The position numbers and the translations under genes are program-made. Shown piece by piece: positions 13,561-26,083 of a stretch of 64,000 nucleotides of DNA. Source of the DNA: Romanomermis culicivorax. Taxonomy: Eukaryota > Nematoda > Enoplea > Mermithida > Mermithidae. Where the stretch lies: contig CAWUHX010000284.1 of assembly GCA_963922205.1 (NCBI GenBank), positions 388,069-452,068 on the forward strand, given 5' to 3'. Under the pieces are notes generated by a model. The model was given only the letters and a program-made list of their open reading frames with translations. It did not search any database and was not told where the DNA came from. Numbering within the stretch: position 1 is the first letter of the stretch; each line of letters starts with the position of its first letter.

Positions 13561-14487
13561 ACCGTAAAACAGGCTCAAGTGGGACTGTTTGAGAATTTTT
13601 TCAGCAATAACTCATTCAATCTTCGTTCTTTTTTGTTATGCAGTTACTACGTATCTCTAGCATACTTGAAAGCTTGATAAGATAATTCTTATCACGTCTC
13701 ATTTTTTTTAAAATTTTTTGAGTGTCCCACTTTACCTCCTGATCAGTCGGAAGTGGGACACTCATGAAAAACAAACATTTTAACTCAATACAATTCAATT
13801 TTGAGTTGATATATCATTAGTAAGACACTTTGGATGTTTTAAAAACAATTTAAACTAAATATAAGGCAAATCAAGGCGAAACGTTATCGATAACAACCGG
13901 AACGCTGCGTGAAACGATAATACAATGAACTAGATCAATCAAAAAGGCACGAAATCAAATAAAGCGGCGATTAATTTTTTATCTTTTGTTTTGGCGTTTA
14001 GGATTATTTAAAGGCTTGTTAGACGTTTGAAAAGTATAAAATAAGTTTTTTTCGGCTGTCTCACTTCACCCAGTTTTACCACCCGATTAGCGGGTAAAGT
14101 GGGACAGGGGGACATATATGCTTTAGAGCTTTGAGTTTTTTTGTTTACTATATGCTTTAGACCTTTAAGTTTTCTGTTGATTTGGGTCAGCTATGAGACC
14201 TAACTTTTGGTAGGATTACAAATTGCGGACCCCTTCCTGTTGTTGCTGGGCAGAGGAAAGTTTTCAACATCCAAAAAAAAAAATTTGACATGCCATCGGT
14301 ACTGGAGCCATAGATCCCTAAAAAATCAAAATTGATGAAAAATCGAATATATACGTTAGAAAGCAGAAAAGCAAGGCTTTCAAAAAGTTTATTAGCATTC
14401 GAACAATAATGAAAAGCGAGCTAAGAAAAATTTTCCTGGAATTGTCCCACTTTAGTCCTTCAATCCTACTTGAGGCTGTTTTACGGT
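13561..14487. mobile_element. TIR DNA transposon, nonautonomous, 927 bp
   Basis: Begins ACCGTAAAACAGGCTCAAG and ends with the near-perfect complement CTTGAGGCTGTTTTACGGT (one mismatch). GTGGGAC/GTCCCAC motifs recur inside (about 13581, 13725, 13750, 14098, 14445). No transposase frame is recognisable. Superfamily not assigned; a target duplication is not evident. Confidence 0.65.
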
Positions 14488-15411
14488 AATTAGAGAAAAG
14501 AAAATTCAATAACAAAATCCCACTTGCCGGACAGCGGTGGTTCTGAGCTGCTACACGCCGGCCGGCCACGACCAGCGCACAACAACGAAGTAAAGCAGGG
14601 GTTAAGACACGGAAATCTTTTAAAAACATTTGCAATTTTAAATTGTTGTTTCATTCAGAAAATTCAGAAATTTGAAGATTTTGAGATCAAATATTCATTT
14701 TTTCATATCAAATTCTTTCAAACTTGGAGCTTCGTCCATTAAATGCTATTCATTACTTATCCCAAGTTTTTCAAAATGGTCGCGGTCGACGCCTAACAAG
14801 CATCGACTGTTGTGTCCGCAAAATAATATAAAGATCCTCACTGGCGAAAAATACAGTTATAGCGTAAAAGCAAACTTAAGAATAACTCACATTTTTTCCA
14901 ATCAAAAATTTTTTAAACTTTTAGGCGCTGGTCTAAAAATTTTCTACTTCTGCGATTGGAGCAATGTATTTTTAACGAAAAATGATAACTTTTTGCTCAC
15001 TTGTCCTGACGCTTTTCTCGCGCAATAAAGACAATGCGACGTCGACTTCAGCGATAAATTGACTGGCTTTGCTAAAACTGTCGCAGACATGTAACAGGAG
15101 TGGCAGATATTTCTAGTCATGGTCCTGCCGTTCCCCAACCCTTGGATCCAAATTTTTCCAGCGACTCCTGCACTGCCTGAGATCAAGTGTCATAGAAAAA
15201 CAATCTCGACTATCTGAAGAGAGCATTAGAAAACTCACAACTTTCAACTGAGCAAAGATAGCGGGTTGATTTTTATTTCATAATAATCAGCGTGCCGAAG
15301 CGTACGAAGAAAACAAAAAACACTATTATATTCTTATTTCAGTAATTCTACTTTAAAAATTTCTGCACCCTTTCCAGGGGAAAGTTCGGTTACCCCAAGA
15401 TTTTGCAGCTG

Positions 15412-18400
15412 TTACACGTCTAGTTCGTCGTGACCAATTTCGGTCGGTTTCCATGTCACACGCGCGGCCGTTCCGACCATTTTTCCTGGCGTATCGACCA
15501 TTTTTTTTGGCGTATCGACCGTTTTTCCCGGCGTGTCGACGAACAAATAACCGAAGTCGACTTCGTCATTCAACAATTTATGTAAGTAGGTCGACGAATT
15601 TTCTACTTCGGAGATCAATTCTTCAAAAATTGATTTTAACTCATTCAGTTCCTGAATCGGCATCGTGTTTAGGAACGTAGCGCTTTCGATGGCTTTGTTA
15701 TACATCTATATAACATAGTATATAATCATATTCACATGTAAAATTGCAGTGAGTGAAGTACTATGGAGTGCATTAATATTCACTTCAATCAGATGGCTCA
15801 GCCATAGACAATTTTCCTGCATCGATATTTTCAACATTTTGAAAAATACAAGGAAAAAATTATTTTTTGAAAAAAAATTTTTTTTATATTTTTCGCAATC
15901 AAAAAAAACACGACAAATTAAGAGTTGAATTAGATTATAATCACTATTCACTATTGCGCTATTGAATTTGAGTTCCAACAAACTTGACTAGGAAACTGCT
16001 CATTTTTGTATGACCTTACAACATGCTAATGAGCAATCACTACATACTACACAGTCCACTTTCAACGGCTTTTTGACTGTTATTTTTCATTTCATGACGT
16101 TTGCAAAATGAGTGTTGATTCCATTGTTAGATGCTTCAGCAGACATATCAGATCATTCGTTTAATGGTCGAATAGCGTCAAACATGAAATGGAGGAGGGG
16201 AGGCCCCAACCCCAAATGAGTTGAATGTTTAAAAATATTCAACTCATTGGACCCACTATCCATGTAAGAACATATAACCCCACTTATCCTATCGAATTTG
16301 TTTAATGTTTAGGTAAAACACGGTTAAAGTGAATGAGTCGGATAGCTTTTGGAAAAGTTTGATACTAAAAATCAGGATTGATGTGTTCTCATTGCAGAAT
16401 TCTCTAAACCGTTTAATTGATTTTCGATATCGAATCAATAAAAATGACCGATTCAAGACGTTAAAGAGACAACATTGAAACATTTGTATTTGCAGCGCCC
16501 AAGTTCCTGCAGTATTGTTATTAGAAAATGTTTCCATGCATTTTGAATAGAGTGTAGAAAGATCCATACAAATTTCAATTGGGAACTACCAATCCTGACT
16601 CACTTCAGAATTTCCAAATTGTTGCAAACGGAAAAGAGCCGAAGAAGCTTCGTTTGCTAGTCGGCGGATGTCGCTGGACGAAAAATAAGGAGTCAGTTCA
16701 TGTTTGCGATGAAATCGGGCGGTACACATCGGACAAAGTACTTCGAAGCCACATGTTTTACAAGCCTACGAAACAGAAAAAAATTAATTTCAGAAGTGAA
16801 AAATTTTTCGAATAAGACGTGCCAATTCAAGTCCTGTCAATACAATTAAAATTCCAATCGTTACTCCACACTATAGCGGAACTTCGTTGGAGTCTCGGAA
16901 TTGGAATAGCAGGGCCGAAAAAAGTATGCATCAAAATGATTATTTGAATTCTTCTTGATCTCAGATCATTCATTCCAGCTCTTTTCTGTTCTGAAACAAA
17001 AATTCGTCACTTCCAAATAATCCAGATTACTGCGCTCAAGACTCCAATGAAGACAAATATTTCTCTATTGTCTGAACATAGATTTTTTAAAATCTCAATA
17101 CGTATATTAAGTTGCTGTGTTTGTGAGTATACCTGACTTTTTGCCTGAATTCCAAAATAGATAATCTGGCATTAATTTAGTAATGAGATTGTGTACGATT
17201 TGTGTACAACCCGGACAACTAGCAGAACATCTGCTTGTACCATATATCAGACGTCCCTAAGGTTCAAAATCTAGATAGGGATAAAATCGTGGCTCCCTCC
17301 ATACAACACGTCTACAACGATAGAGCGAATACCCTCATACCCTAATGGGGTGCTCTGCCATGTATACCAAAGATCTCTTCAAAAGATTAATTTCGTACCT
17401 TATAATCAGAAGTTTTAGCTATGCCTCGAGTATTCGAACACATTTGACATTTGGCTTTCTCGTCTATACCTTGTCGCATTATTCTGCAAAGATCCTTCAC
17501 AGCAGCTGGGCACCTCGTGTTGCGGGACAACGTGGACACATGCTCTGGCGAACATGAAGTGCATGAAACCGAAATAGGATCTTTTTTATTTTTGTTCTTA
17601 AAATGAGTAAATTTCGCGTACCAACTTGATATTCTTCCCCTGGTCTTGTATTTACCTGATTCTTCTGTTCCAGACAGGGCGCTCGACATATGAAATGTTG
17701 ACACGGTAGTAAAACGGGATCCTGCGTAATTTCGTGGCAGATCACACATTTGATTCGATTTATAATGGACGCCATAGTATGTTTTTCGTTATCTAATGAG
17801 AATTACTTTCTATTCATTGTTTTAGAAACACAGGGGCCACAAACGCATAAAAACTGACAATGCAGCCAAAAAAATCAGAAAGTAAATTTAACGAAGTGTA
17901 TTCTAAGAGAGAATTCAATAGGCATTATGATTTACGGCCGAAGTGATATTTTTGAAAAATAGTAGATTTTCAGCGTCATTTATTGGTTTAAGTTTTCGCG
18001 TATTTTTGAAAGCTCAAGAATAGTTAGTGTTTTACTTTTCAATCAACAAAAATAGGCAGTGTCGTACGAACTACGACGCGGAATCCGAATATAATCTTTT
18101 CTTCATACATTTACCTTCGATTAAAATATACCGATAAGAATATGGTCCAAGTTGTAAAACTGAACCAGCGGTCAATGTGGTCTTCTCTTTCAAAGTACTG
18201 CCGTTCAGGAGGCAAATCGTTTCGTCGATCGACGTCTTCTCTATTTCCACCTACAAAAAAACGAATGATGTATGAAAATCCAATTGTTTGCACAGAACTG
18301 CCACTTTGCAATCCTTAGAAACGCATATCGAACATCGGGGTAAGCGCTCATTTTCCGACATTTTCGGTATGAACAAGTCGTCTGATTGATCACTGAATCA

Positions 18401-19497
18401 TGAATAATAAATAATTAATAATAATTATTAGTTAACAATTAATAATAATCATGAATAATGATGAATAATCAATAATTAATAATAATTAATAATATATGAT
18501 AATTAATAAGAATTACTAATATATGATAATTAATAAGAATTAATAATATATGATAATTAATAATAACTAATAATAAATAACTAATAATAGCTAATAATAA
18601 TAACTAATAATAATAAATAATTAATATTAATGATAATGATAATTAATAATAGTAAATAATCAATAATGACTACATATAATAATTAATAATAACTACAGAT
18701 AATAATTAATAATTAACAATAATAATAATAATAATGATAGTTTATTAGATCAAAAATAATATGTCACAAAATAAAGATTAAACAAGCACGAAAGATGCAA
18801 CTAAAGAAAATAGCGGATTAAATTACATATGTAAGAAACATATCAGATTTACCCTTTTGAGTCCATCAGAAAAAATTTTTACACTACTAGCGTTCACAGT
18901 ACTTTGATTGAGAGAACTACAAACTCGGACTACCCGACTGCAACATTCCAACTTTAAAAAAACGTAGCGATATTTACAGTATCCCAATTTTAACTAATCA
19001 TTATCAGCGGCAAGAGAGAAAGAATTATCGACTGTCAGAACATTCAAACGATCGGTATTGTAAACCATAATAAGATCAAAACGAAGTTGTCGTAATTCTA
19101 ATTGCTATAAATCCAAGTAGTTCCAACGTTCATCGTGAAATAATGTAGTATCTACCTAGTATTCTCTTAATGAATCTACATTGAATTTTCTCAACTCTCG
19201 ATACTTTACTTGAGATTGATATTCCAAACTGCTGTAGAATATTCCTGTTTGGGTCCACCATAAGTAATGAAAGCCTTTGTAAGTACATAAAATCATCATA
19301 TTTCCGGCTAGAGTCGTTATTTTGAAGATCAAAGAAATAAATAAGATATACCTTCCGACAGAAAAAGAACTAGCCGAATCGATGCAAAACGATAACCAAG
19401 GGTAGCCATCAATCTCCTCTTTCGGATTTTCAGTTGAGCATCGAAAAATTCTCGACCACCGTAGAACGTCGACCTTTTTAAGGCTATCAGTGACCAT
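15412..19497 (-). CDS. FHA-RING-B-box-like zinc finger protein, seven exons
   Basis: Exons, 5' to 3' on the minus strand: 19497-19352, 18392-18305, 18250-18115, 17792-17656, 17596-17399, 16765-16604, 15705-15412. They join in consistent phase to about 386 residues. Every junction has GT and AG. Residues ~20-123 look like an FHA domain: the FSVG strand where FHA domains usually have GR, then DDLFIPKMSENERLPRC, then a LLNGSTL turn and a YRYILIE strand. Residues 139-184 form a RING pattern (CVIC, PCQHFIC, APC, CTSC). Residues 219-257 fit a type 1 B-box: CQMC, CKTC, CPMC, then H254 and H257. The C-terminal part is helical and looks coiled-coil, followed by three copies of VDTPGK-like residues. 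FHA plus RING is known from the ubiquitin ligases CHFR and RNF8; RING, B-box and coiled coil are the TRIM order. I infer a phosphopeptide-reading E3 ligase. Alternative: the RING part starts at its own ATG (17775) and is a separate TRIM-like gene. The FHA-to-RING splice (acceptor before 17792) is in frame but has a modest pyrimidine tract. Confidence 0.6.
15453..15545 (-). repeat. coding minisatellite, VDTPGKM repeat
   Basis: Inside the last exon of the FHA-RING gene a 24-base unit is repeated about three times. It encodes VDTPGKT, VDTPKKM and VDTPGKM. The frame stays open across the units, so copy number can change without a frameshift. Confidence 0.6.
16215..16248. repeat. short perfect inverted repeat (hairpin)
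   Basis: AATGAGTTGAAT pairs with ATTCAACTCATT across a 10-base AT loop, in the last intron of the FHA-RING gene. Probably an incidental hairpin or the remnant of an element. Confidence 0.6.
18396..18738. repeat. TAAT-type microsatellite at the tail of a LINE fragment
   Basis: About 340 bases of degenerate TAAT/AATAATT units abut the 3' end of a minus-strand LINE fragment. A shorter version of the same tail follows the longer LINE copy near 47790-47812. I infer that it grew from the LINE's 3' tail. It lies in intron 1 of the FHA-RING gene and runs almost up to the acceptor of exon 2 (exon start 18392). Confidence 0.8.
18739..19325 (-). mobile_element. 5'-truncated LINE fragment, same family as the copy at 47.8-50.4 kb
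   Basis: On the minus strand this aligns by eye to 47810-48400. Shared stretches include CATATCAGATTTACCCTTTT-like and ACTACCCGACT-like sequence, and the region coding the LINE C-terminal domain (order: exon-like [16 protein letters not shown] in the better copy). Homology fades at about 19325, just before the 3' end of exon 1 of the FHA-RING gene, so the fragment fills most of that intron. Confidence 0.7.
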
Positions 19498-19744
19498 TAC
19501 GATTGTATAGGTTCTTGATAAAGAACGCTAGATTCAACTTGGGCGTTTTCGCTAACACTAAATTGGCGAGTATAGTGGAATAAATTATGTGAAGTTCAAT
19601 CAATGTAAAGAATCATACTTCAGCTTTCATATAAACTAATACGGGCAATTGCTACATTGATTGCCTCAATTTGATAAAGACGGAGATGTGATTATTCATA
19701 AAATTGTCAAAAATCGAAAATAAACCGAGTTTTACGCTTAAGTG

Positions 19745-19885
19745 TATTTCAGGGCTGAGTTGCACAACTGTTACCTTGATGAAGGTAGAACCTTCGCCGA
19801 AGGTCGTACCTTCGAACGAAGGTAATCCACAATCCACAATAAAAAATCCACAATCGGAGCGAAGGTCGAACCTTCGCTGCATTCC
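19745..19885 (+). mobile_element. fragment of a palindromic AAGGTNGAACCTTC element
   Basis: Starts GGGCTGAGTTGCACAACTGT, then repeats short palindromes built on GAAGGTCGAACCTTCG. The same motifs in the opposite order are at 24917-25050 (GGTAACAGTTGTGCAACCGG at the end). This indicates a MITE family with a GGCCCGGTTGCACAA-like TIR. Confidence 0.5.
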
Positions 19886-20169
19886 GATCCACAAGTGAAG
19901 CTGTTTCTACTATTCTGTATAGATTAGTGAGTTATACTGTATCTAATTCATTTCTGTCGTGCCGAAGAAAAATAAAACCTGCGCAATTCAGTCAGAGAGG
20001 GTTATTGCAAAAATGAGGCGCTAATTACGGTTAAAAACGTTTAAGTTAAATGGTTATAAATGTATAATTTAAGGTTATGAATGACTGGAAGCGCAAGAAT
20101 TAGGACGCCGAACTGACCAAAAGTTTAAGTTGGAAGTTTTTTAAAATTTTTCGTTTTTTTCGTCAGAAA

Positions 20170-21330
20170 CCCTGTAATTGGGGGGAGGTTGGGGGAGGGG
20201 ACCCCACCCCCAACTTGGTCAACCCTATACCCAAATGCTGGGACCCCCACCCTCGACTTGGTCAACCCTATACCCAACCCCCACTCAATCAAACACTAAA
20301 AGTAAGAATTTCAGTTTCAAATCCGAATCTGACTGAATTAAACAAAGAATATTCAGAATTTCTTTTCATTCATCAGTCATTAACAGCCTATAAACTTTGC
20401 TGCAATGATACTAATACACTGTTCGAAGAGAAATTGTTCGCGTTCGGGTCAACTATACGAATAGGAAATATTATATTCATTGGCTCGGCGCAGAGCGCCG
20501 AAAATTTTTGTATTTTCAGCCCCTAGAATGTCTAAAAATCAATGAAATTTAATGTTTGACCAGTTCAAAATTTTTTGTGCCATTCCAATTTTTTTGTGCA
20601 AAAAGCCATGTTTTGGCACAAAAAACACTGGTTGGTGGGCATTAGGTTTTTGGGTTGAGTGGTTTTTTTGCTTAAAAAATCGGACATTTTTGGGTTTTTT
20701 TAACTAAAATTTTTTTTCCGTTTTGTTCTCAAGAATACACGTTTCTTCCTGATTTAAGAATCAAATTGAGAGTTGAGCCTACTTTAGTAACTGCGATGCA
20801 GTCTTTTCTGACACTTCAAGTGCGGCGGTTTTCACATTTCTTGTTGTGGTTTTTTTCGGGTCATTTCGCGGTTTTTCACTAAAACCATCTGGCAACACTG
20901 CTCGACCAGCTTTTTTTGTGCACAGACATACCTGTAATTAGTGGCGAGGTTGGGGGGAGGACTCCCACCCCAACTTCGTCGAACCCTATACCCAACCCCC
21001 CAAATACGGAAAAATTGGAAGAAATTAGGAAAAAAGCAGCTACAGCAGCAGTATACCCATACCTGTAATTGCAGGATGGGAGGTTGAGTTGAGGGTATCC
21101 TCATCACCAACTTAGTCGAACTCTAAATCCAAATTTTGGGACCCTCTCCCGAACTTTCGGAAGAAGTAACTTTTTCGGCTGTTTTTGGGATGAATTTTCC
21201 AAAGTTTTGACTTTTTTCGATTTTTTAGGGATCCCAAGCAAAATTTTGGGGAACTTAGTTGATAACCTCACCCCACAAATTTAGGATTTACCCTCTCCCA
21301 AATGGTTGGATCCACCGTTCTTTTCCTCCA
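20170..21330. repeat. cluster of decayed CATACCTGTAA-type MITE copies
   Basis: Partial copies begin with CTGTAATT followed by G-rich then C-rich stretches at about 20173, 20932 and 21062, each with the shared CAACCCTATACCCAA-type string. Ends are eroded and orientation is the same, so this is probably a series of old insertions. No gene seen. Confidence 0.6.
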
Positions 21331-22645
21331 AGGTTTTTTTTCCACATGAGAACCGGACCCAAAATTTTGTTAATTTTCCAAATTTTTAAAAACGTTTATA
21401 ATGTGGCTACGGAGCTTTTTTATGCATTTTAGGAGCATACCCAAGCATTTTGCTGTATTTGGAGTCAGAAACCTGCAAAAATCAGGAAAAAAGTTGAGCT
21501 TCCAACTTTTGAAGCAAAAATTAGACATTTTTTAAATTTTTTCGCTAGAAAATTCATATTTTTATCGAAAATTGGTTGAAAATGTCGACTTTTTTTAGTA
21601 GAAAATGATCATTTTTGGCCGGCAACGCTCAAGAATGTTCAGTTTTTCTAGCGAAAAATTGCAATTTTCGCTTTAAAAAAGTCGAAAATGAACTTTCATT
21701 GTAGAAAATTGGCATTTTTCGCAACTTTCAAGCAAAAATTAAAACGATGATAAGAGCGCATTTTTTGTAGGTAAAAAGTCATTTCTAGAAAAAAAACTGT
21801 CAGAATCTCCATTTTTTTCTATAGAAAATGCTCAAGAGTAATCAATTTTTCTATCAAAAAATTGTAATTTTTCCTTGAAAAAAAAGAAAATGAACATTTT
21901 TTGTGTAGAAAATTGGTATTTTTCACAAATTTTCAAGCAAAAATTAAACATTGTTTAAAATTTTAAGCTACGAAAATTGCGAAGTTTAATTTTGTCTGGT
22001 GTGGCCGATTACGAAGGTGTTGATTTTTTCAACGAATTGAGAAATTTCGAATTGAAGTATCATTTCAATTGACAGTCAAAGATTTACGTTCTCAAGTCGT
22101 ATGGGAAGCTTGTATGACGATTGGGTGAGAAAGTTTGCTAGATTTTTGGAACTTTTTTCCAAAAAAATGATTTAAAAAATGAAAAAAACAGAAAACATTG
22201 AAAAAAATAAATAAAAAAAATTGAAAACAAAATAAAAAATCCAAATAAAAAAAAACAAAAATTGAAAAAAATTTGTTTAAGGAAAAATGCATTTTTAATC
22301 TCAATTTTAATCTTTTAATTTCTTTACCATGCTTTCACTTAAAAACTTTTCAAATGTAATTTTTCGGTGACATACATAAAATGACAATTGATGCCTTTCA
22401 GCCTACTTTGTTTTGGGAAATCAAACATTTTCGGGATTTTTTATCCTACGAAAAGTATTATCACGATGCGGTCAGTGTGGGAATGCGATCATCGATCAGT
22501 GGACCAGCTCCTCACCTCACACCCTCGATGCCGTTTGCAAAACCCTGTCTGCATTAACTATTCGAATAACTAAAGTATGCTGGCTCGAAATTTAGAACGA
22601 AGCAGATGTTCATTTTCCAAAGTTAATCTTCTTTTGCCTCTTTAT

Positions 22646-23048
22646 TATACATGTAATTGGGGGAAGTGCTATGGGAACCCCTACCTCCCAGAAATCGTCG
22701 ACCATATGACTAGCCATTGGGCGACCCCACCCCAGGATTTTCCAATTCAATGGCTAGCCATATGGTAGCCGTGAGAGCCCCATTACTTTTCGTCGGAAAA
22801 ATACAAGAAAATGTCAATTTTTTTAATGAAAAATGTAAATTTTTGAACAAAAAATGGTCAAAAGGTTTCTCGGGGCTTCGGGCCATGAATACACTTTTTT
22901 CGGTCCTTCTAGAAAAATAATTATTTTTGAACTATTTTTCGGACTTTTTTCGTGAAAAAATCGAATTTTTTTTCCTGAGACCCCTCCGCCCAAAATTTTG
23001 GGGATCATTGTACCCCCTCCCAGACCTCAGGGCCCCGTTACATGTATG
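22646..23048 (-). mobile_element. hAT-like MITE, CATACATGTAA family, 403 bp
   Basis: TIRs TATACATGTAA and TTACATGTATG. Flanks ctctttat and ttctttat agree at 7 of 8 bases, an 8-bp target duplication. Contains the shared AATGTCAATTTTTT-type core and GGCTAGCCATATGG palindrome remnants. Confidence 0.85.
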
Positions 23049-23878
23049 TTCTTTATCAAGTTGTTCAGAAGTACTGTATTTTTAGGAATGGAAGGAGCGA
23101 TTGGAACAAGTGAGAAACACTCAAATACAAATTACAGCACTGAACATATGATCGGGCCTGGACTATCATGCAAAAATGCTAATTGTGATTTTTGTGTCGA
23201 CGCTGGTATATAGAATAACATACTTTGATGGATTTTTATTCAAATTTTATTGCTTGTACATTTTATACAATAGCGTCTCGCGAATAAACAATATTCACTT
23301 AAAAACTATTTCGGCGAAAAAATCGGTTTCTAGCTTTTGAACACAATCGCCATAAAAAATTAACCCTAAACTTTTGACACAGAGTTGCATGAGTAAAGAA
23401 AATTCCTACACGAGTCCAGAAAGTTCACAGAAAACGAGTTTTGAAAAAGATTGCTTGAAAACTTCGTCTACACATAAAAATACATATCACAGTACAGTAT
23501 GAATGGTTCTTTAGATTAACAAGTTAATCTTTCGTCTACAAGAAGGAACAACATAGAATGCTCGCGTTTTTGTTCTCGCTGCTCCAGCAAAAGCATTTGC
23601 TACGCGCTTTTGTCCCTAATTTCATTTGTGCACCCGCGCTCTCTCGCTCGCGTGGAGTATAAACGGGCCTTAAGAAACCAAACACATGGCACTAATCTAA
23701 GGGAAAACGCCAGCGTGGCATCAATTTAACGTTACGAAAGGAAAAAATCACATAAAATGCTGATTAAGCCCAAGAATAAGCTATTTTCACCATGAATTAA
23801 CAGTTAAATATTGCCGAAAAGCTGTGACCTTCGCACGAAGGGCAGCTCTAGCTCGAGCCTTCGTGTATGGGGATCACG

Positions 23879-24898
23879 TGAATTTGGCGTATGACAATTT
23901 GGCGTACGACAATTTGGCGTATGCCAATTTGGCGTATAAGTCAATTTGGCGTATATGTCACTTTGGCGTATTGCTGTATTATCCAACCGAGTTGCATATA
24001 ATGACACAAAACCTTATTTTTTGTATGCCTGTATTGGAATGTCCAGGTCAAGAGGCGAGCGTGAAAATGATTAAATGCTGTCATCTGTCCGCCTAGGACA
24101 CTGTTGAAACAGCGGCCGGCCAAAAGTAATAAAGTTTATGACCTTGTTTATGAGAATATTATAAGAAGATGACGGTAGAGAAAGAAAAAATAATCAGACG
24201 CAACACATGGCATCATTCGACTTAGATTTAACAAATTTTTTTGTATTCAGTAATTAAAAATCATAGGACAAGTTGTGAAATTCGCTGGTAGTCGACGACA
24301 CTGGAAATTGTGGCAAAATTTACACCAAATGGCAAAAAAAATTATATTTCCTAGAAATTTTTAATAACTTTTAACTTTTCATGGAGGAAGCATTTGTGAT
24401 TTAATTAGAAAGTTCGCACAATTCCTGCACAATGAGCTTTATGTAGGTTTTTTGTTAAAGTTTTTCACTAAAAAGTTAAAGTTCACGTTAAAGTTTTTCA
24501 CTAAAAAAGTTTTCTGTCATTGTATGTGAGGGGAGATAACACAAGGTTTAAAAAAATTCGTTTTAAGAGACATGAAAATTCGAATTTAATATGCATAAAT
24601 ATCAAGAAATTTGAAGCAGTTGTTTCTTCTACCACCTACAAAATAAATTTATAACATTTCAAAATTTTAAATTCGACTACTAATTTTTTTAAAATTTAAT
24701 GTTTAATTTGAAACCGAATTTTCACATTTAAATTTTTCACTTAGCCAAACGCGAAACGAGTACGTACATACACTAAATTGACACATTACGCCAAATTGAC
24801 ATATACGCCAAATTGACTTACACGCCAAATTGACATACGCCAAATTGTCTTCGCCAAATTGTCATACGCCAAATTGGCATACGCCAAATTGACGTAGA
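23879..24898. mobile_element. foldback-like element with GGCGTATGACAATTT arrays at both ends
   Basis: About six units of a 15-base motif (AATTTGGCGTATGAC) at 23879-23972 face about eight reversed units (ACGCCAAATTGACAT) at 24775-24898. The interior, about 800 bases, has no gene. Same design as the 8815-10252 element but with an unrelated motif. Confidence 0.65.
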
Positions 24899-24914
24899 CC
24901 CGCGTTATGCAGTA

Positions 24915-25050
24915 AATGAAGGTTGAACCTTCGACGAAGGTCGTACCTTCATTTCAAGTTTTGTTGTGCAACCGGAAGGTTGCAGGGAAGGTCGAACCTA
25001 CCCGCGAAGGTCGAACCTTCGTCGAAGGTAACAGTTGTGCAACCGGGCCC
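24915..25050. mobile_element. palindromic AAGGTNGAACCTTC repeat fragment
   Basis: Several GAAGGTCGAACCTTCG-type palindromes ending GGTAACAGTTGTGCAACCGG. Partner of the fragment at 19745. It lies about 90 bases downstream of the SKI3 stop codon. Confidence 0.5.
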
Positions 25051-25142
25051 AGAACTCCGCTGGAAGTGTATTAGATTATGCAAAACAGATCTAACCGATT
25101 TATTACATAATTAACGGTTTAATTAGTGAACGATCAGGATTA

Positions 25143-26083
25143 CTATGGCAAAAATTTGAAATAAATCTCTGTGTTGCGTATTTCTTCAGATAATTCGAAA
25201 TAGTCTTGGAGTCCTGAAATGGAAAACGTAGAAAATATATAGTGTAACATAAAAACTATCTTGATGCACTTGATGCTATAACATTTCAAACATGATTTAT
25301 TTAAGCAGGCTTGCACGTATACATATAGACAAAAACGACAATTTTTTCCACAAAGCAAGACTAAGGACGACCAGGTACATTCTGCCGAAAATGCTTGGGA
25401 TTCGATATTTTGGGCAATGTAAAGGGTTTCCAGTAATTTCCGCATTTTTGACATTTGAAAGCGCGCCCAATTCTACATGAAAAACTTGTTTAAAAGATTC
25501 ATGTGGTGCATACGACGATTATAGTTTATCTCTTCCAAATGAGCCTTGAAAAGGAAAAATTTTCATGCAGATAGTAAGCAAGCAGAGTACGCCACCGATA
25601 CTGACTGTAGCAGTGTAAAGCATGGCTATCACCTGCCCACGGATTAGTTCGCATGTTTTGCATTTCGAGACTTATTTGAAAATGAATGCAGCGTAGACGC
25701 CATTGCAAATACGAAGGCAAAGAAAAACGAAATCAGTTTCACATTTCATAATTCCCTCACATCGATATCAATATGCATTTCGACATCAAAATCATACCTG
25801 TAAGAGGTCCGACCAGTTGGGGGGGGGGGGGGTAAATCCGAAATTTTGGGGTTGGGGGTCGAAAAAAGTCGAAATTTTCCCAAAGGCCAAAAACATACAC
25901 TTTTTTGCCAATTTTTTCTAATTTTTTCCAAACGGGGGGGGGGGGGGGTTGGGTATATGGTTGGCCAACTTGGGGCCCCCAATCCCCCTCCCAATTACAG
26001 GTATGATCAAAATGAGTAAATTATAACGCGGTAAAGGACGCTACTCCGAAGAAACTTTGTGCAGTGATTTGCTGGTCACAAGA
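25143..26083 (-). CDS. TTC37: probable C-terminal exons of SKI3/TTC37
   Basis: Candidate exons 26083-26040, 25670-25633, 25472-25362 and 25213-25143 connect in phase after exon 20 and end at TAG. The final part ([17 protein letters not shown] then QDYFELSEE) resembles the family's last helices, where vertebrates have PKSIAST, WYLLRHL and DYELID. Donors at 26040 and 25362 are weak (GTCCTT, GTCTTG) and the 38-base exon is marginal. A MITE (25793-26005) lies between the first two. About 250-300 residues expected from vertebrate TTC37 have no counterpart here. Confidence 0.45.

Noticed and set aside
16289-16567. Open frame of 92 residues as an extra exon of the FHA-RING gene
   Set aside because: Skipping it keeps phase and coiled-coil continuity; the frame beginning at the plausible acceptor within it soon meets TGA.
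25362-25472. Zinc-ribbon reading ([13 protein letters not shown]) as an RPP21-like protein
   Set aside because: The frame needs a preceding exon in a phase that is closed by a stop; the alternative frame joins SKI3 in phase and resembles its C-terminus.
25526-25720. Separate 64-residue protein at 25526-25720
   Set aside because: No acceptor or start context supports it; the useful part ([12 protein letters not shown]) fits as a short SKI3 exon.
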